Origin: Halomonas meridiana
GTDB lineage: Bacteria; Pseudomonadota; Gammaproteobacteria; Pseudomonadales; Halomonadaceae
Assembly (NCBI RefSeq): GCF_009846525.1
Contig: NZ_CP024621.1
Span: 620,001 to 684,000, forward strand
DNA: 64,000 nucleotides
Reading direction: 5' to 3'
Shown here: in pieces, positions 32,903 to 41,999 of the stretch
How the letters are laid out: the number at the start of each line of letters is the position of its first letter
Position numbering within the stretch: position 1 is the stretch's first letter
The notes under the pieces: model-generated
Databases searched by the model: none
Seen by the model: only the letters and a program-made list of their open reading frames with translations
Told to the model about the DNA's origin: nothing
Made by a program: the position numbers and the translations under genes

Positions 32903-32936
32903 CGCCTCTGGGCTTTCGCTCAGAGGCGTTGTTATT
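32903..32936 (+). terminator. Terminator after the eut operon
   Basis: CGCCTCTG pairs with CAGAGGCG around a 10-nt loop, followed by TTGTTATT. Confidence 0.75.
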
Positions 32937-32960
32937 GGCAGGCAAGGAGGAGCTTGAAGG

Positions 32961-33485
32961 ATGTTGAACTTTACCGAATCGAACATGGCCGAGGCAGAGC
33001 AGCGGCGCTGGTACGCCGTGGACGATGGTGTGATGGGCGGCGTGTCTCAAAGCGGCTTTTGCGTGGAAGCGGGCGCTGGCTGCTTTTGTGGCGAGGTATC
33101 GCTGGAAAACGGCGGTGGCTTTGCCTCGGTGCGCCGTGAACCCAACGGCTTTGAACCGACCCTGGCTCATGGCCAAGGAGTTACGCTTCGCGTGCGCGGC
33201 GATGGTCGCACCTATCAGCTACGGCTCAAAAGCAGCGCGCTGGACGAAGCAAGCGCCTATCGCGTCGCCTTCACGCCTACAGCTCACCAGTGGGAAACGC
33301 ATCAATTCACCTGGGCACAGTTCGAGGCGGTGCGCCGGGGCACGCTGCTTTCCAGCGCACCGCCTCTCGACCCGCACTCTATTCACCAGCTCGGTTTCTT
33401 GATTGCCGACCGCACCGCCGGGCCGTTTCGCCTGGAGGTCGCCTCTATTGCGCCGTACCCACAAGATTCACACTCACAGGGCTGA
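32961..33485 (+). CDS. CIA30 family protein
   Basis: 174-residue protein of the CIA30 (NDUFAF1-like) fold. RRWYAVDDGVMGGVSQSGF near residue 16 and GEVSLENGGGFASVR near 46 are the two family signatures, followed by a jelly-roll-like body ending LIADRTAGPFRLEVASI. In mitochondria the family assists complex I assembly; in bacteria its role is open and may be carbohydrate-like ligand binding or redox-complex assembly. No signal peptide is visible. ATG 32961 follows AAGGAGG. It sits between the eut terminator and aceK. Confidence 0.85.
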   Translation: MLNFTESNMAEAEQRRWYAVDDGVMGGVSQSGFCVEAGAGCFCGEVSLENGGGFASVRREPNGFEPTLAHGQGVTLRVRGDGRTYQLRLKSSALDEASAYRVAFTPTAHQWETHQFTWAQFEAVRRGTLLSSAPPLDPHSIHQLGFLIADRTAGPFRLEVASIAPYPQDSHSQG

Positions 33486-33568
33486 CACTTACAGTACTAA
33501 GGTCGTCTCGTATGTAGTGTGCCGTTCACGGAATCTGAGAAGCTCTTTTTTCGACGTGAGCCAGCGTG

Positions 33569-35335
33569 ATGAAACACTCTCCCGCGTATCGCCTAGCGGC
33601 CACTGTGCTGCACGGTTTCGATGAGTACCGTGCGCGTTTCAAGCAGATCACCTCAGATGCCAGCCGCCGTTTTCACGACGCCGCCTGGCGTGAAGCGCAG
33701 CAAGCCTCCGCCGCGCGGATCAACCTGTACGGTGAAAAGGTCGAGGAGACGCTCGACCGATTGCAGCGCACCTTTGCCCAGGACGTGCTGGCCCACTGTG
33801 AGACATGGCGGGAAGCACGAGGGCACTACGCTCAGTTGATTAGCCAGCGGCTGGATTACGAGCTGGCGGAAACCTTCTTTAATTCGCTGTTCTGCTCGGT
33901 GTTTCAGCATCGACATATCCGCAACGACTGGATGTTTGTCTACAGCTCCCGGGAGGATGCCGCGCACCGTTCGGGCATTGAGCTGTGCCGCAGGCATTAC
34001 GTCAACGGCGACTGGGCGGGGGCACTCGCTTGGGCGCTGAGTGAAGCCCCGTTTGAGTCCTCCTTTGCCAGTTTGGAACGCGATAGCCAGCTCGGCGCTA
34101 GCCTGCTGGAAGCCCAGCTCCCTGCCGCGATTTGGCAGGCGGAGGATGCCCAGGTGGAGCTACTCAACAGCGTTTTTTACCGTAACAAAGGGGCGTATCT
34201 GGTCGGGCGTATGTTAGGCGGCGGCGAGCAGGTGCCGCTGGTGCTGCCTGTTCTGCATGGCGAGGGGTACGGCGAGCAGCAGGGCGGCGACCCCTGCCTG
34301 CATTTGGATACGGTCCTCACCGAAACCGATGAAGTGTCGATCATCTTCTCGTTCACCCGCGCCTATTTTCAGGTAGAGGTGCCGGTGCCGGGGGAGTTCG
34401 TCGCCTACCTAAAACAGCTCATGCCCCACAAGCCTGAGGGCGAGCTGTACGCCGCCATTGGCTTTTTCAAACACGGCAAAACCGAATTTTTCCGCGCGCT
34501 GAACCAGCAGGTGGCTAAACGCGAAGAGCAGTTTATGATCGCGCCGGGGGTGCGGGGCATGGTGATGGCGGTGTTTGTGCTGCCGAGCTTTCGCACCGTG
34601 TTCAAGATTATTAAGGATAAGTTCGACCCTGCCAAAGAGGTCACCCACGCCATCGTGCGGGAGAAGTACCGGCTGGTAAAACGCCACGACCGGGTGGGGC
34701 GGATGGCCGATACCCAGGAGTTCTCCAACTTTATCGTCCGCCAGGACCACTTCGAGCCGGAGTGTTTGGCCCACCTGCTAGAGGTTGCGCCCTCCACGGT
34801 GTCGCTGAAAGAGGACAAAGTGATCATCAAGCACTGCTACACCGAGCGAATGATGACGCCGCTGAATATTTACCTGGAGCAGTGCAGCGCCGATGAGCGG
34901 GTAATGGTGCTAAAAGATTACGGCAACGCCATCAAACAGATGGCGGCGGCGAATATTTTCCCTGGCGATATGCTGCTGAAGAATTTTGGCGTCACTCGCC
35001 ACGGGCGGGTGATTTTCTACGACTACGACGAGGTGAGCTATCTCACCGAGTGTCGCTTTCGCCATATACCCAAGTCTCAAGGGTACGACAGTTACATGGA
35101 TGGCGGGGCCAGCCTTTCCATTGGCCCCAACGATATCTTTCCCGAAGAGTTTGGCCCGTTTATGTTTGCCAACCCGGAACTACGCGCACTATTTATGGAG
35201 CAGCACCCGGAGCTGTTCGACCCGGACTACTGGCTGGCGCTACAGAGGGCGATTCTGGATGGGCGGGTGATTGACGTTTATCCGTATCGCAACAAGCAGC
35301 GGTTCGCGGGCACCGTGGGGCAACTGGTACATTAG
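33569..35335 (+). CDS. aceK: Isocitrate dehydrogenase kinase/phosphatase AceK
   Basis: 588-residue bifunctional enzyme that phosphorylates and dephosphorylates isocitrate dehydrogenase, steering carbon between the TCA cycle and the glyoxylate bypass. The ATP-binding AAIGFFKHGKTEFFRAL lies near residue 308, and the catalytic region PGDMLLKNFGVTRHGRVIFYDYDEVSYLTECRF near 470, including the Asp that serves both reactions. Length is normal. It is not next to aceA or aceB here. Start ATG 33569; GTG 33566 directly precedes it in frame. It supports growth on C2 compounds such as acetate derived from ethanolamine. Confidence 0.96.
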   Translation: MKHSPAYRLAATVLHGFDEYRARFKQITSDASRRFHDAAWREAQQASAARINLYGEKVEETLDRLQRTFAQDVLAHCETWREARGHYAQLISQRLDYELAETFFNSLFCSVFQHRHIRNDWMFVYSSREDAAHRSGIELCRRHYVNGDWAGALAWALSEAPFESSFASLERDSQLGASLLEAQLPAAIWQAEDAQVELLNSVFYRNKGAYLVGRMLGGGEQVPLVLPVLHGEGYGEQQGGDPCLHLDTVLTETDEVSIIFSFTRAYFQVEVPVPGEFVAYLKQLMPHKPEGELYAAIGFFKHGKTEFFRALNQQVAKREEQFMIAPGVRGMVMAVFVLPSFRTVFKIIKDKFDPAKEVTHAIVREKYRLVKRHDRVGRMADTQEFSNFIVRQDHFEPECLAHLLEVAPSTVSLKEDKVIIKHCYTERMMTPLNIYLEQCSADERVMVLKDYGNAIKQMAAANIFPGDMLLKNFGVTRHGRVIFYDYDEVSYLTECRFRHIPKSQGYDSYMDGGASLSIGPNDIFPEEFGPFMFANPELRALFMEQHPELFDPDYWLALQRAILDGRVIDVYPYRNKQRFAGTVGQLVH

Positions 35336-35367
35336 GCGTTTACTGGACGACGTAAGCCGAGGACAGC

Positions 35368-36081
35368 ATGACTTCAGCCCCGCACTTGGTGGTATTTACC
35401 GGCTCGGGAATCAGCGCGGAGAGCGGTATCCAAACCTTCCGCGCCAGCGATGGCCTCTGGGAGGATCACCCGGTGGAAGAGGTCGCCACGCCGCAAGGGT
35501 GGCGGCAAGACCCGGAGCGGGTGCTGGCGTTCTATAACCAGCGCCGTGAGCAGATTCGTCGTGCAAAGCCCAATGCCGCCCATAAAGCGCTGGCGGCGCT
35601 GGAGCAGGATGGCTTTCAGGTCAGCGTGATCACCCAGAACATCGACGACCTGCACGAGCGGGCAGGCTCCCGCCACGTGCTGCACCTGCACGGTGAGATT
35701 TTGAAGGCGCGCTCATCGGTGGATGCACGGCTGCGCTACCCACTGTTAAAGGGGGGTATTGCCCTGGGCGATGTGTGCGATAAGGGCAGTCAGCTGCGCC
35801 CGGACGTGGTGTGGTTTGGTGAGGCGGTGCCGCTGTTCGAAGAGGCCTGCGAGCTGGTGAGCCAGGCGGATTTCCTGCTAGTGGTCGGCACCTCGCTGGC
35901 GGTGATGCCCGCCGCATCGCTGCTTACCTATATCGATTACGACACCCCCTGCGCGCTGGTGGACCCCGACGCCGATGAGCTCAGCCCCCCCGGCGTGCTG
36001 GCGATCAATACCACGGCGGGGGAAGGCGTGCCGGCGCTGGTTAACCAGTGGCGTAAGCAGGGGAATTTGATACTGCCTTGA
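35368..36081 (+). CDS. SIR2-family NAD-dependent protein deacylase lacking the zinc cysteines
   Basis: 237-residue sirtuin. FTGSGISAESGIQTFR near residue 10 is the NAD-binding motif; VITQNIDDLHERAGS near 87 and the catalytic His in VLHLHGE near 106 follow, then VWFGEAVP and LVVGTSLAVMPAASL. The four zinc-binding cysteines usually found between His and WFGE are missing: that loop reads ILKARSSVDARLRYPLLKGG then DVCDKGSQLRPD. This matches a known branch of small bacterial sirtuins without the zinc ribbon. It could deacylate metabolic enzymes. It follows aceK by 32 nt on the same strand and faces bioA. Confidence 0.87.
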   Translation: MTSAPHLVVFTGSGISAESGIQTFRASDGLWEDHPVEEVATPQGWRQDPERVLAFYNQRREQIRRAKPNAAHKALAALEQDGFQVSVITQNIDDLHERAGSRHVLHLHGEILKARSSVDARLRYPLLKGGIALGDVCDKGSQLRPDVVWFGEAVPLFEEACELVSQADFLLVVGTSLAVMPAASLLTYIDYDTPCALVDPDADELSPPGVLAINTTAGEGVPALVNQWRKQGNLILP

Positions 36082-36125
36082 TCGGCAGGATTCCTCACCT
36101 GACCTGTTCATGACGTTGGATGACG

Positions 36126-37394
36126 CTACTCTAAAAACCACGCTTTCATCACCCCGGTAATCTGGGTGAGCTCGGCGTCCGTCGCGATATAGGCGGGCAT
36201 GGTGTAAAGCCAGCGGCCAATGGGGCGTAGCCACACGCCCCGCGCTCGGGCAAACGCGGCAACGCCTTTCAGCGCTTCGCTGCTGTGGGCTTCGATCACC
36301 GCCGTTGCGCCTAATACGCGCACGTCCGCTACGGCCGGATGTGCGCGCAGCGCTACGTCTTCTAATAGCTCGCGCTGTAACGTTTGGCTGAGCGCGGCAA
36401 TTTTCTCCAGGTAGTGCTCCTCTTCGAACACCTTCAGGCTCTCCAGCGCCACGCGGCAGGCCAGGGGGTTGCCCATAAAAGTGGGGCCGTGCATGAAAGC
36501 GTGGTGCTCACTGTCGCCAATGAACGCCCCGTGAACCCGGTCGGTAGCCAGCGTGGCCGCATGGCCCAAGTAGCCGCCGGTCAGCCCTTTGGAGAGCACC
36601 ATGATGTCTGGCGTGACGCCCGCGTGGTCGGCGGCAAACAGCTTGCCGGTGCGGCCAAAGCCGGTAGCGACTTCATCAAAAATCAGCAGCACACCAAACT
36701 CATCGCACAGCGCTCGCGCGCCGCGTAGGTAGTCCGGCGAGGTCATGTTCAGCCCGCCCGCCGCTTGCAGCAGCGGCTCCATCAGTAGCGCGGCAATCTC
36801 ATGGTGGTGGCGCGCTAGCACCTCCCGCAGCCCGGCGAGGTCCTGCTCCACCTGCTGCTGCGTCGCGTCGAAGGGCCCCGTGGGGGCTGGGGCAAAGTGG
36901 TGCTGAGGCAGCAGGCTGGCGAACAGACTGTGCATGCCCTCTTCGGGGTCGCACACCGCCATGCAGCCGGTGGTGTCGCCGTGGTACGCCTTCATGAGCG
37001 AGAGCATTTTGCGCTTGCTGGGGTGGCCGCTCAGCACCTGGTACTGCAGCGCCATCTTCATGGCCACTTCCATACCCACCGAGCCGCTATCGGAGAAGAA
37101 CACATGGTTCAGCCCCGGCGGAGTGATGCGCACCAGCGCTCTTGCCAGCTGGTCGGCGGGGTCGTGGGTCAGACCGCCCAGCATCACATGGCAAAGCTCC
37201 CCGGCCTGCTCGCGGATGGCGGCGACGAGGCGCGGATGGCCGTAGCCGTGAATCATGCACCACCAGGAGCAGGTGGCATCCAGCAGGCGCTCGCCGCTGT
37301 CTAGCGTAAAGTAGCTGCCGCTGCCGCCGACCACTTTGGGCGCAGGCGTTTGGGTTTTGAGATGGGCGTAGGGGTGCCAAACGGGGGAGTTCAT
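36126..37394 (-). CDS. bioA: Adenosylmethionine-8-amino-7-oxononanoate aminotransferase BioA
   Basis: 422-residue class III PLP aminotransferase that makes 7,8-diaminopelargonate from KAPA with SAM as amino donor. DATCSWWCMIHGYGHP near residue 36 contains the BioA Trp pair; LLIFDEVATGFGRTGKLFA is the PLP-Asp region near 235, and LSKGLTGGYLGHAATLA carries the Schiff-base Lys near 267. HGPTFMGNPLACRVALESL also fits. Last gene of the six-gene biotin operon; ATG overlaps the bioD stop by 4 nt. It ends 44 nt from the convergent SIR2 gene without an obvious terminator. Confidence 0.97.
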   Translation of the reverse strand: MNSPVWHPYAHLKTQTPAPKVVGGSGSYFTLDSGERLLDATCSWWCMIHGYGHPRLVAAIREQAGELCHVMLGGLTHDPADQLARALVRITPPGLNHVFFSDSGSVGMEVAMKMALQYQVLSGHPSKRKMLSLMKAYHGDTTGCMAVCDPEEGMHSLFASLLPQHHFAPAPTGPFDATQQQVEQDLAGLREVLARHHHEIAALLMEPLLQAAGGLNMTSPDYLRGARALCDEFGVLLIFDEVATGFGRTGKLFAADHAGVTPDIMVLSKGLTGGYLGHAATLATDRVHGAFIGDSEHHAFMHGPTFMGNPLACRVALESLKVFEEEHYLEKIAALSQTLQRELLEDVALRAHPAVADVRVLGATAVIEAHSSEALKGVAAFARARGVWLRPIGRWLYTMPAYIATDAELTQITGVMKAWFLE

Positions 37395-38113
37395 GGCGTC
37401 GCCTCCTGGGTGGCGAGGGGGAGCAGAGCATCAAGGGAGAGGTAGCGCTGCGCGGTGGCCGCATCTGCCGTGGCCAAATGAGGAATGATGCCCAAGCAAG
37501 GGGCGGGCAGAGCGCGTTTTAGCAGCGCCACATTGGCTGCAAAGCGCGGGCTGTCGTCGGCAAAGGCTGAGTCCACTACGCTGCCTACCCAGCCCGCCAG
37601 CATTAAGCCATCGGCGGCGATGGCCTCGGCGGTGAGCCTTGCATGGTTCAGGCAGCCCAGTTTCAGCCCAACCACCATAATCACCGGCAGGCCCAGCGCG
37701 CGGGGCAGGTCGGAAAAGTCCTCCTCCTCGTTCAGCGGTACCCGCCAGCCGCCTGCGCCTTCGATTAGCGTTAGATCCCGTGGCGTGCTGGTTAACGTCT
37801 CGCTGAGCGCCTGAGTAACCCTTGCCACGTTAAGCACCGCACCTGCTTCCAGGGCGGCGAGATGCGGCGCAATGGCGGGAGCAAAGGCCCACGGGTTGAC
37901 CGTTGGGTACTCCACCGGCGGGAAGCTTTGCGCCTGTAGCGCCAGGGCGTCGCGGTTGCGCAAGCCGCTGGGCGTTGCCTCGCTGCCGGAGGCGATGGGC
38001 TTTAACCCCAGCGTGGTGAGCTGGCGCTGGCGGGCAGCGCACAGCAGCGCGCTGGTGGCCAGGGTTTTGCCCGCGTCGGTGTCGGTACCGGTGACAAAAT
38101 AGCTGTTATTCAT
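37391..38113 (-). CDS. bioD: Dethiobiotin synthetase BioD
   Basis: 240-residue P-loop enzyme that closes the ureido ring of dethiobiotin from diaminopelargonate, CO2 and ATP. The Walker A is VTGTDTDAGKTLATSALL near residue 8; GLKPIASGSEATPSGLRNRDALALQ carries substrate Lys/Ser residues, and LIEGAGGWRVPLNEEE near 118 is the switch region. Starts with ATG 38113 overlapping the bioC stop by 4 nt. Normal length for the family. Confidence 0.96.
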   Translation of the reverse strand: MNNSYFVTGTDTDAGKTLATSALLCAARQRQLTTLGLKPIASGSEATPSGLRNRDALALQAQSFPPVEYPTVNPWAFAPAIAPHLAALEAGAVLNVARVTQALSETLTSTPRDLTLIEGAGGWRVPLNEEEDFSDLPRALGLPVIMVVGLKLGCLNHARLTAEAIAADGLMLAGWVGSVVDSAFADDSPRFAANVALLKRALPAPCLGIIPHLATADAATAQRYLSLDALLPLATQEATP

Positions 38114-38895
38114 ATCGCGCTTTCCAGTTGTAGCGTCAGGCAGTGGTAGCTCACCGGTAGCCCCTGCGGCGTGCGTAGCGACTCATAGCGGGCCTGGGCG
38201 ATGGCAAGCGCTTGGCGGGTCAGCCGAGCATTGGGTCTGGCCACTTGGGCTCCCACGCCTTTGATGGAGGCCATGACGGCATTCAGGTCGGGGTAGAAAA
38301 AACGCCGCTGATCGCAGGCGTGCTGGATGAGACGCAGGCCGCTTTGCTGAATCGCCCTCTGCACGGCGCTGGCATCCGGCGTTTGCAGCAGTGCCTCGGG
38401 CCGCTGCCAGGCGGTGGCGACTTCGTTCAGCGTGCCGGGCAGCAGCGTGGTGATGCGCGCCTGCCCGCCAGGGGCGAGCACCCGCGCCAACTCCCGCATC
38501 ACCGCGCCGATATCCGGGCACCACTGAATCGCTAGGTTAGAGAACACGAGATCCACGTTTGCGTCGTCCAGCGGCAGCGCGGCGGCATCTCCCTGTTGCC
38601 AGCGTATGGCATCGCCATACTGCGCCTGGGCGTGGGCGAGCATACCCGGCGCCAGGTCGAGCCCAGTGATGGTGGCGTTTGGGTAGTGGCTCGCCAGCCG
38701 CTGGGTCCAGTAGCCGGTGCCGCAGCCAAGGTCGAGCACGTGCTGGGCGCTCTGCGGCAGCGTTTGCCAGAGCGTTTCTCCAATGTCGCGCTGGGCGCTG
38801 GCGAGATCATCGTAGCGTGGTGCCGCTCGGGAAAAGGCCCGAGCAACACGCTCCTGCCAGTGGGGGAGTGGCAGCGAGGGGGCCGGTGTGTTCAT
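38110..38895 (-). CDS. bioC: Malonyl-ACP O-methyltransferase BioC
   Basis: 261-residue SAM methyltransferase that masks the free carboxyl of malonyl-ACP so that fatty acid synthesis can build the pimeloyl chain. HWQERVARAFSRAAPRYDDLASAQRDIGETL is the BioC N-terminus and VLDLGCGTGYWTQRLAS near residue 53 is SAM motif I. VDLVFSNLAIQWCPDIGAVMRELARVLAPGG is motif IV-V with the typical BioC NLAIQW. Position next to bioH, which removes the methyl ester at the end, confirms the pairing. ATG overlaps the bioH stop by 4 nt. Confidence 0.94.
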   Translation of the reverse strand: MNTPAPSLPLPHWQERVARAFSRAAPRYDDLASAQRDIGETLWQTLPQSAQHVLDLGCGTGYWTQRLASHYPNATITGLDLAPGMLAHAQAQYGDAIRWQQGDAAALPLDDANVDLVFSNLAIQWCPDIGAVMRELARVLAPGGQARITTLLPGTLNEVATAWQRPEALLQTPDASAVQRAIQQSGLRLIQHACDQRRFFYPDLNAVMASIKGVGAQVARPNARLTRQALAIAQARYESLRTPQGLPVSYHCLTLQLESAI

Positions 38896-39611
38896 CGCGA
38901 CTCCTGGAGCGCGCGCGTGGCCTGCTCGGCCAGCCGTGCCGCCAGTGGGGCGGGCTGGGAGAGCATGGGGCAGTGCCCTGCGGCTTCCAGCCGAAGCGCT
39001 TGCTGGCGAGTGCTGTTTGGTAGCAGCGGGTCGTGAGCGCCTGCCAATCGGCGGATAGGGCAGGGAGGGGTGGCAAGCAGTGCCCGGTTATCCAGCGTCT
39101 CTAGCCACATGAGCCCTTGCGCGAGCGTGTCGGTATCGGCGTGGGGAGTCTCACCTAACTGTGCTCGTAGCTGGCGGTGGGCCTCGCGGGCATTAGGTTC
39201 ACCTTGGGCCTGCCAGCGCAGAAAGTGCCGCCACGTGGCAACGGGGTCACGGCGGAAGGCTCGCTGAAAGCTGGTAAGCTCCTGGCTCGTCACACCGCCA
39301 TTTTCCCCGTCACTGCAAAAACGGCTGCCTGCGCCCAGTAGCAACAGGGCCTTGGGCGGCGGCAGATGATTGAGCAGCGCCGTGGCCAGCAGCCCACCCA
39401 GCGACCAGCTCACCCAGACGGCATCGCTGGGTAGCTTGGGTGCCATACGCTCGGCGAGCGCGTCAATGCTCGTGGGGGTAGGTAGCGCTGGAGATTCGCC
39501 GTAGCCGGGCCACTCCACTGCGCTGGGTTCGACATTGCCGGGCCAGTACTCCGAAAGCGTCTGCCATATACGGCGGTCGACGCCCCAGCCCGAGAGTAGG
39601 ATGAGCTTCAT
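38892..39611 (-). CDS. bioH: Pimeloyl-ACP methyl ester carboxylesterase BioH
   Basis: 239-residue alpha/beta hydrolase that releases pimeloyl-ACP from its methyl ester. The nucleophile elbow is VSWSLGGLLAT near residue 86; E. coli BioH reads GWSLGG. Catalytic Asp lies in LAGAHDPLLP near 195 and His in AAGHCPML near 222. ILLSGWGVDRRIWQTL is the oxyanion-side start. It lies between bioF and bioC, overlapping both by 4 nt. The sequence is divergent, so the call relies partly on operon position. Confidence 0.9.
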   Translation of the reverse strand: MKLILLSGWGVDRRIWQTLSEYWPGNVEPSAVEWPGYGESPALPTPTSIDALAERMAPKLPSDAVWVSWSLGGLLATALLNHLPPPKALLLLGAGSRFCSDGENGGVTSQELTSFQRAFRRDPVATWRHFLRWQAQGEPNAREAHRQLRAQLGETPHADTDTLAQGLMWLETLDNRALLATPPCPIRRLAGAHDPLLPNSTRQQALRLEAAGHCPMLSQPAPLAARLAEQATRALQESR

Positions 39612-40753
39612 CGCTGCTCCTCGTTCAGGCAGGCGGCGGCGACTTCCAAGAGCCGGTCAATATCCCGTTGCGTATGGCGGGCGCTTAACGTGATGCGCAG
39701 CCGCGACTCGCCGTTGGGCACCGTGGGTGGTCGAATCGCCCCTACCTGGATAGCGTGCTCATCGAACGTGGCCGCCCAGGCCAGGGTGCGCTGCTCACTG
39801 CCCAGCAGCAGCGGTTGAATCGGCGTGTGGGAGTGTCCGAGGGGCAGCCCCAAGGCGATGGCTTGCTGGCGGAAGTAGTCAATATGGCGAGCGAGCCGTT
39901 GGCGGTGCTCCGGCTCCCGCTGGACAATGGTGAGTGCTTCTAGCGTGGCGGCGGCAATCGCGGGCGGTTGGGCGGTGGTGTACACATAGCTGCGGGAAAA
40001 CTGAATCAGGTGCTCAATGAGTACGGCGTCCCCCGCCACAAACGCGCCTGCGGTGCCCAGCGCTTTGCCCAAGGTGCCGACCAAGATCGGCACGTCCTGG
40101 CTATCAACGCCTTCCACGCAGCCCGCGCCGTTTTCTCCGAGCACGCCGAGCCCGTGGGCATCGTCGATCATTAGCCAAGCGCCGTGCTGCTGGCTGATGT
40201 GGGCAAGTTCTCCGACGTCAGCAATATCACCATCCATGCTGAACACGCCGTCGCTCACCACCAGCTTGTGAGTGGCCGTGCTGCGCGCCAGTAAACGCGC
40301 CAGATCATGACCATCGCGGTGGTGGTAGCGCCGCGAGCGGGCGCCGCTCAGCGCGCCACCGTCGAGTAGCGAGGCGTGATTAAGCCGGTCCTGAAATATC
40401 GCGGTGTGGGGATCCGCTAGCGCCTGCAGCACGCCTAGGTTCGCCATATAGCCCGTGGAAAATAGCAGCGCCCGCTCCCGTCCGGTCCACTCCGCCAGCG
40501 CCTCTTCCAAGGCATCGTGAATGCCCAGATGCCCGCTGACCAAATGCGACGCGCCGGCCCCGGCGCCAAAGCGTTTCGCGCCTTCCGCCTGAGCCGCCTG
40601 AACCCGTGGGTCTTGGGCAAGGCCCAGATAGTCGTTGCCTGCAAAGTCGAGTGCCCCGTGGGCAGAGACGCGGCGGTTGCGCCAGCGCTGCTGGCGCTCG
40701 CGCTCATCGCGGGCTGCCGCTAGTCGCTGGTGCCACACCTCAGACACTGGCAT
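39608..40753 (-). CDS. bioF: 8-amino-7-oxononanoate synthase BioF
   Basis: 381-residue alpha-oxoamine synthase that condenses pimeloyl-ACP with alanine. [17 protein letters not shown] near residue 35, [36 protein letters not shown] (PLP Asp/His) and [17 protein letters not shown] (Schiff-base Lys) are all present. I start at ATG 40753, overlapping the bioB end by 14 nt; GTG 40747 is in frame and possible. An open extension to 40888 lies wholly inside bioB in another frame and is not real. Confidence 0.95.
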   Translation of the reverse strand: MPVSEVWHQRLAAARDERERQQRWRNRRVSAHGALDFAGNDYLGLAQDPRVQAAQAEGAKRFGAGAGASHLVSGHLGIHDALEEALAEWTGRERALLFSTGYMANLGVLQALADPHTAIFQDRLNHASLLDGGALSGARSRRYHHRDGHDLARLLARSTATHKLVVSDGVFSMDGDIADVGELAHISQQHGAWLMIDDAHGLGVLGENGAGCVEGVDSQDVPILVGTLGKALGTAGAFVAGDAVLIEHLIQFSRSYVYTTAQPPAIAAATLEALTIVQREPEHRQRLARHIDYFRQQAIALGLPLGHSHTPIQPLLLGSEQRTLAWAATFDEHAIQVGAIRPPTVPNGESRLRITLSARHTQRDIDRLLEVAAACLNEEQR

Positions 40754-41828
40754 CCACCGCCAGCGCCGCAGCGCGTTCGGCTTGGGCGTTACGCTGCGCC
40801 TGTTGGGCCAGCCGCTCGGCGCGCTGTGTATCGTCTTCGCAGGTATCGCGGCGCTCGGGGTGCAGGCCCAGCTTGGCAAACAGCGCACGGTCGCGCTCTG
40901 CCTGGGGGTTGCTGGTGGTCAGCAGCTTGTCGCCGTAGAAAATGGAGTTGGCACCGGCCAAGAAGGCGAGTGTTTGAGTGGATTCGCTCATCTGCTCCCG
41001 GCCTGCGGAGAGGCGCACGTGGCTCTGGGGCATCATGATGCGCGCCACGGCAATGGCGCGGATGAATTCCAGCGGGTCTAAATCCTCCACGTTCTCCAGT
41101 GGCGTTCCCGGCACTTTGACCAGCATGTTGATAGGCACGGATTCGGGGTGCGGAGAGAGCTTAGCCAATTGCTGCAGCAGCGCGCTGCGATCCTGTGCGC
41201 CTTCGCCCATGCCCAAAATACCGCCAGAGCACACTTTCATACCGGCGTCACGCACGGTGGCTAGGGTCTCTAAGCGGTCGCTGTAGGTGCGGGTGGTGAT
41301 GATTTCGCCGTAGTAATCGGGGGAGGTGTCGAGGTTGTGGTTGTAGTAGTCCAGCCCGGCCGCCGCCAGCCGGGTGGCCTGCTCGCCGTCGACCATACCC
41401 AGCGTCATGCAGGTCTCAAGCCCCAGCGCTTTCACCTGGCGCACCATCTCTTCCACCACCACTAAATCTTTATCCCGTGGGCTGCGCCACGCGGCCCCCA
41501 TGCAGAAGCGGCTGGCACCGGCCTCTTTGGCCGCCTGGGCCTGGGCCACTACCTTCTCGATTTCTAGCAGCTTCTCTTTTTCCAACTGGGTGTTGTAGTG
41601 GCCCGACTGGGGGCAGTATTTGCAGTCTTCCGGGCAGGCCCCGGTTTTGATCGACAGCAGCGTAGACACCTGCACCGCGTTGGCATCGAAATGTGCCCGG
41701 TGCACCTGCTGGGCTTGAAACAGCAGGTCGTTAAAGGGCAGCGCAAACAGCGCGTTGATCTCGTCAAGCGTCCAGTCGTGGCGCGGCGCGGCATCCGCCG
41801 CGTGAGAAGCAGTCGAGTTAGCGGTCAC
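40740..41828 (-). CDS. bioB: Biotin synthase BioB
   Basis: 362-residue radical SAM enzyme that inserts sulfur into dethiobiotin. The [4Fe-4S] motif [13 protein letters not shown] (CxxxCxxC) is near residue 63. [29 protein letters not shown] and [15 protein letters not shown] are family-typical, and RLSAGREQM holds the arginine ligand of the [2Fe-2S] cluster near 270. Start is GTG 41828, which borders the BirA-like operator, leaving a leader of only about 27 nt after the predicted start of transcription and just a weak AGG ribosome site. First gene of bioBFHCDA. Confidence 0.96.
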   Translation of the reverse strand: MTANSTASHAADAAPRHDWTLDEINALFALPFNDLLFQAQQVHRAHFDANAVQVSTLLSIKTGACPEDCKYCPQSGHYNTQLEKEKLLEIEKVVAQAQAAKEAGASRFCMGAAWRSPRDKDLVVVEEMVRQVKALGLETCMTLGMVDGEQATRLAAAGLDYYNHNLDTSPDYYGEIITTRTYSDRLETLATVRDAGMKVCSGGILGMGEGAQDRSALLQQLAKLSPHPESVPINMLVKVPGTPLENVEDLDPLEFIRAIAVARIMMPQSHVRLSAGREQMSESTQTLAFLAGANSIFYGDKLLTTSNPQAERDRALFAKLGLHPERRDTCEDDTQRAERLAQQAQRNAQAERAAALAVDASV

Positions 41829-41860
41829 GGGTAAACCTATATTCTTTTGAAAGTTGACAG
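41829..41860. promoter_or_regulatory. BirA-like operator A, abutting the bioB start
   Basis: GGGTAAACC, 14 bp, AGTTGACAG fits the BirA pattern TTGTAAACC-N14/16-GGTTTACAA, with the left arm well and the right arm loosely matched. It covers the predicted transcription start and leader of bioB. Confidence 0.6.
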
Positions 41861-41861
41861 G

Positions 41862-41891
41862 ACTCTAGCGGGGCTGCGCTGAAGGTGTCAA
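41862..41891 (-). promoter_or_regulatory. Predicted bioB promoter
   Basis: On the minus strand TTGACA (41891-41886), 18-bp spacer, TAGAGT (41867-41862). The -35 lies in BirA-like operator B and the start point in operator A, so bound BirA would block it. Confidence 0.55.
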
Positions 41892-41916
41892 CTTTTTGAA
41901 GAATGTTGGTTTACCA
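41885..41916. promoter_or_regulatory. BirA-like operator B, mirror image of A
   Basis: Read on the minus strand: TGGTAAACC, 14 bp, AGTTGACAC. It has the same design as operator A in the opposite orientation; together they form an imperfect inverted repeat with arms of about 30 bp. It covers the -35 of bioB. Confidence 0.6.
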
Positions 41917-41999
41917 TGGAGCTTGACTGTAGGGAGTATTCGTCAGGATGTATGGCCTGCTTTATACTCTGCGCCCTTTGACGACCCACTGGAGCGCAG

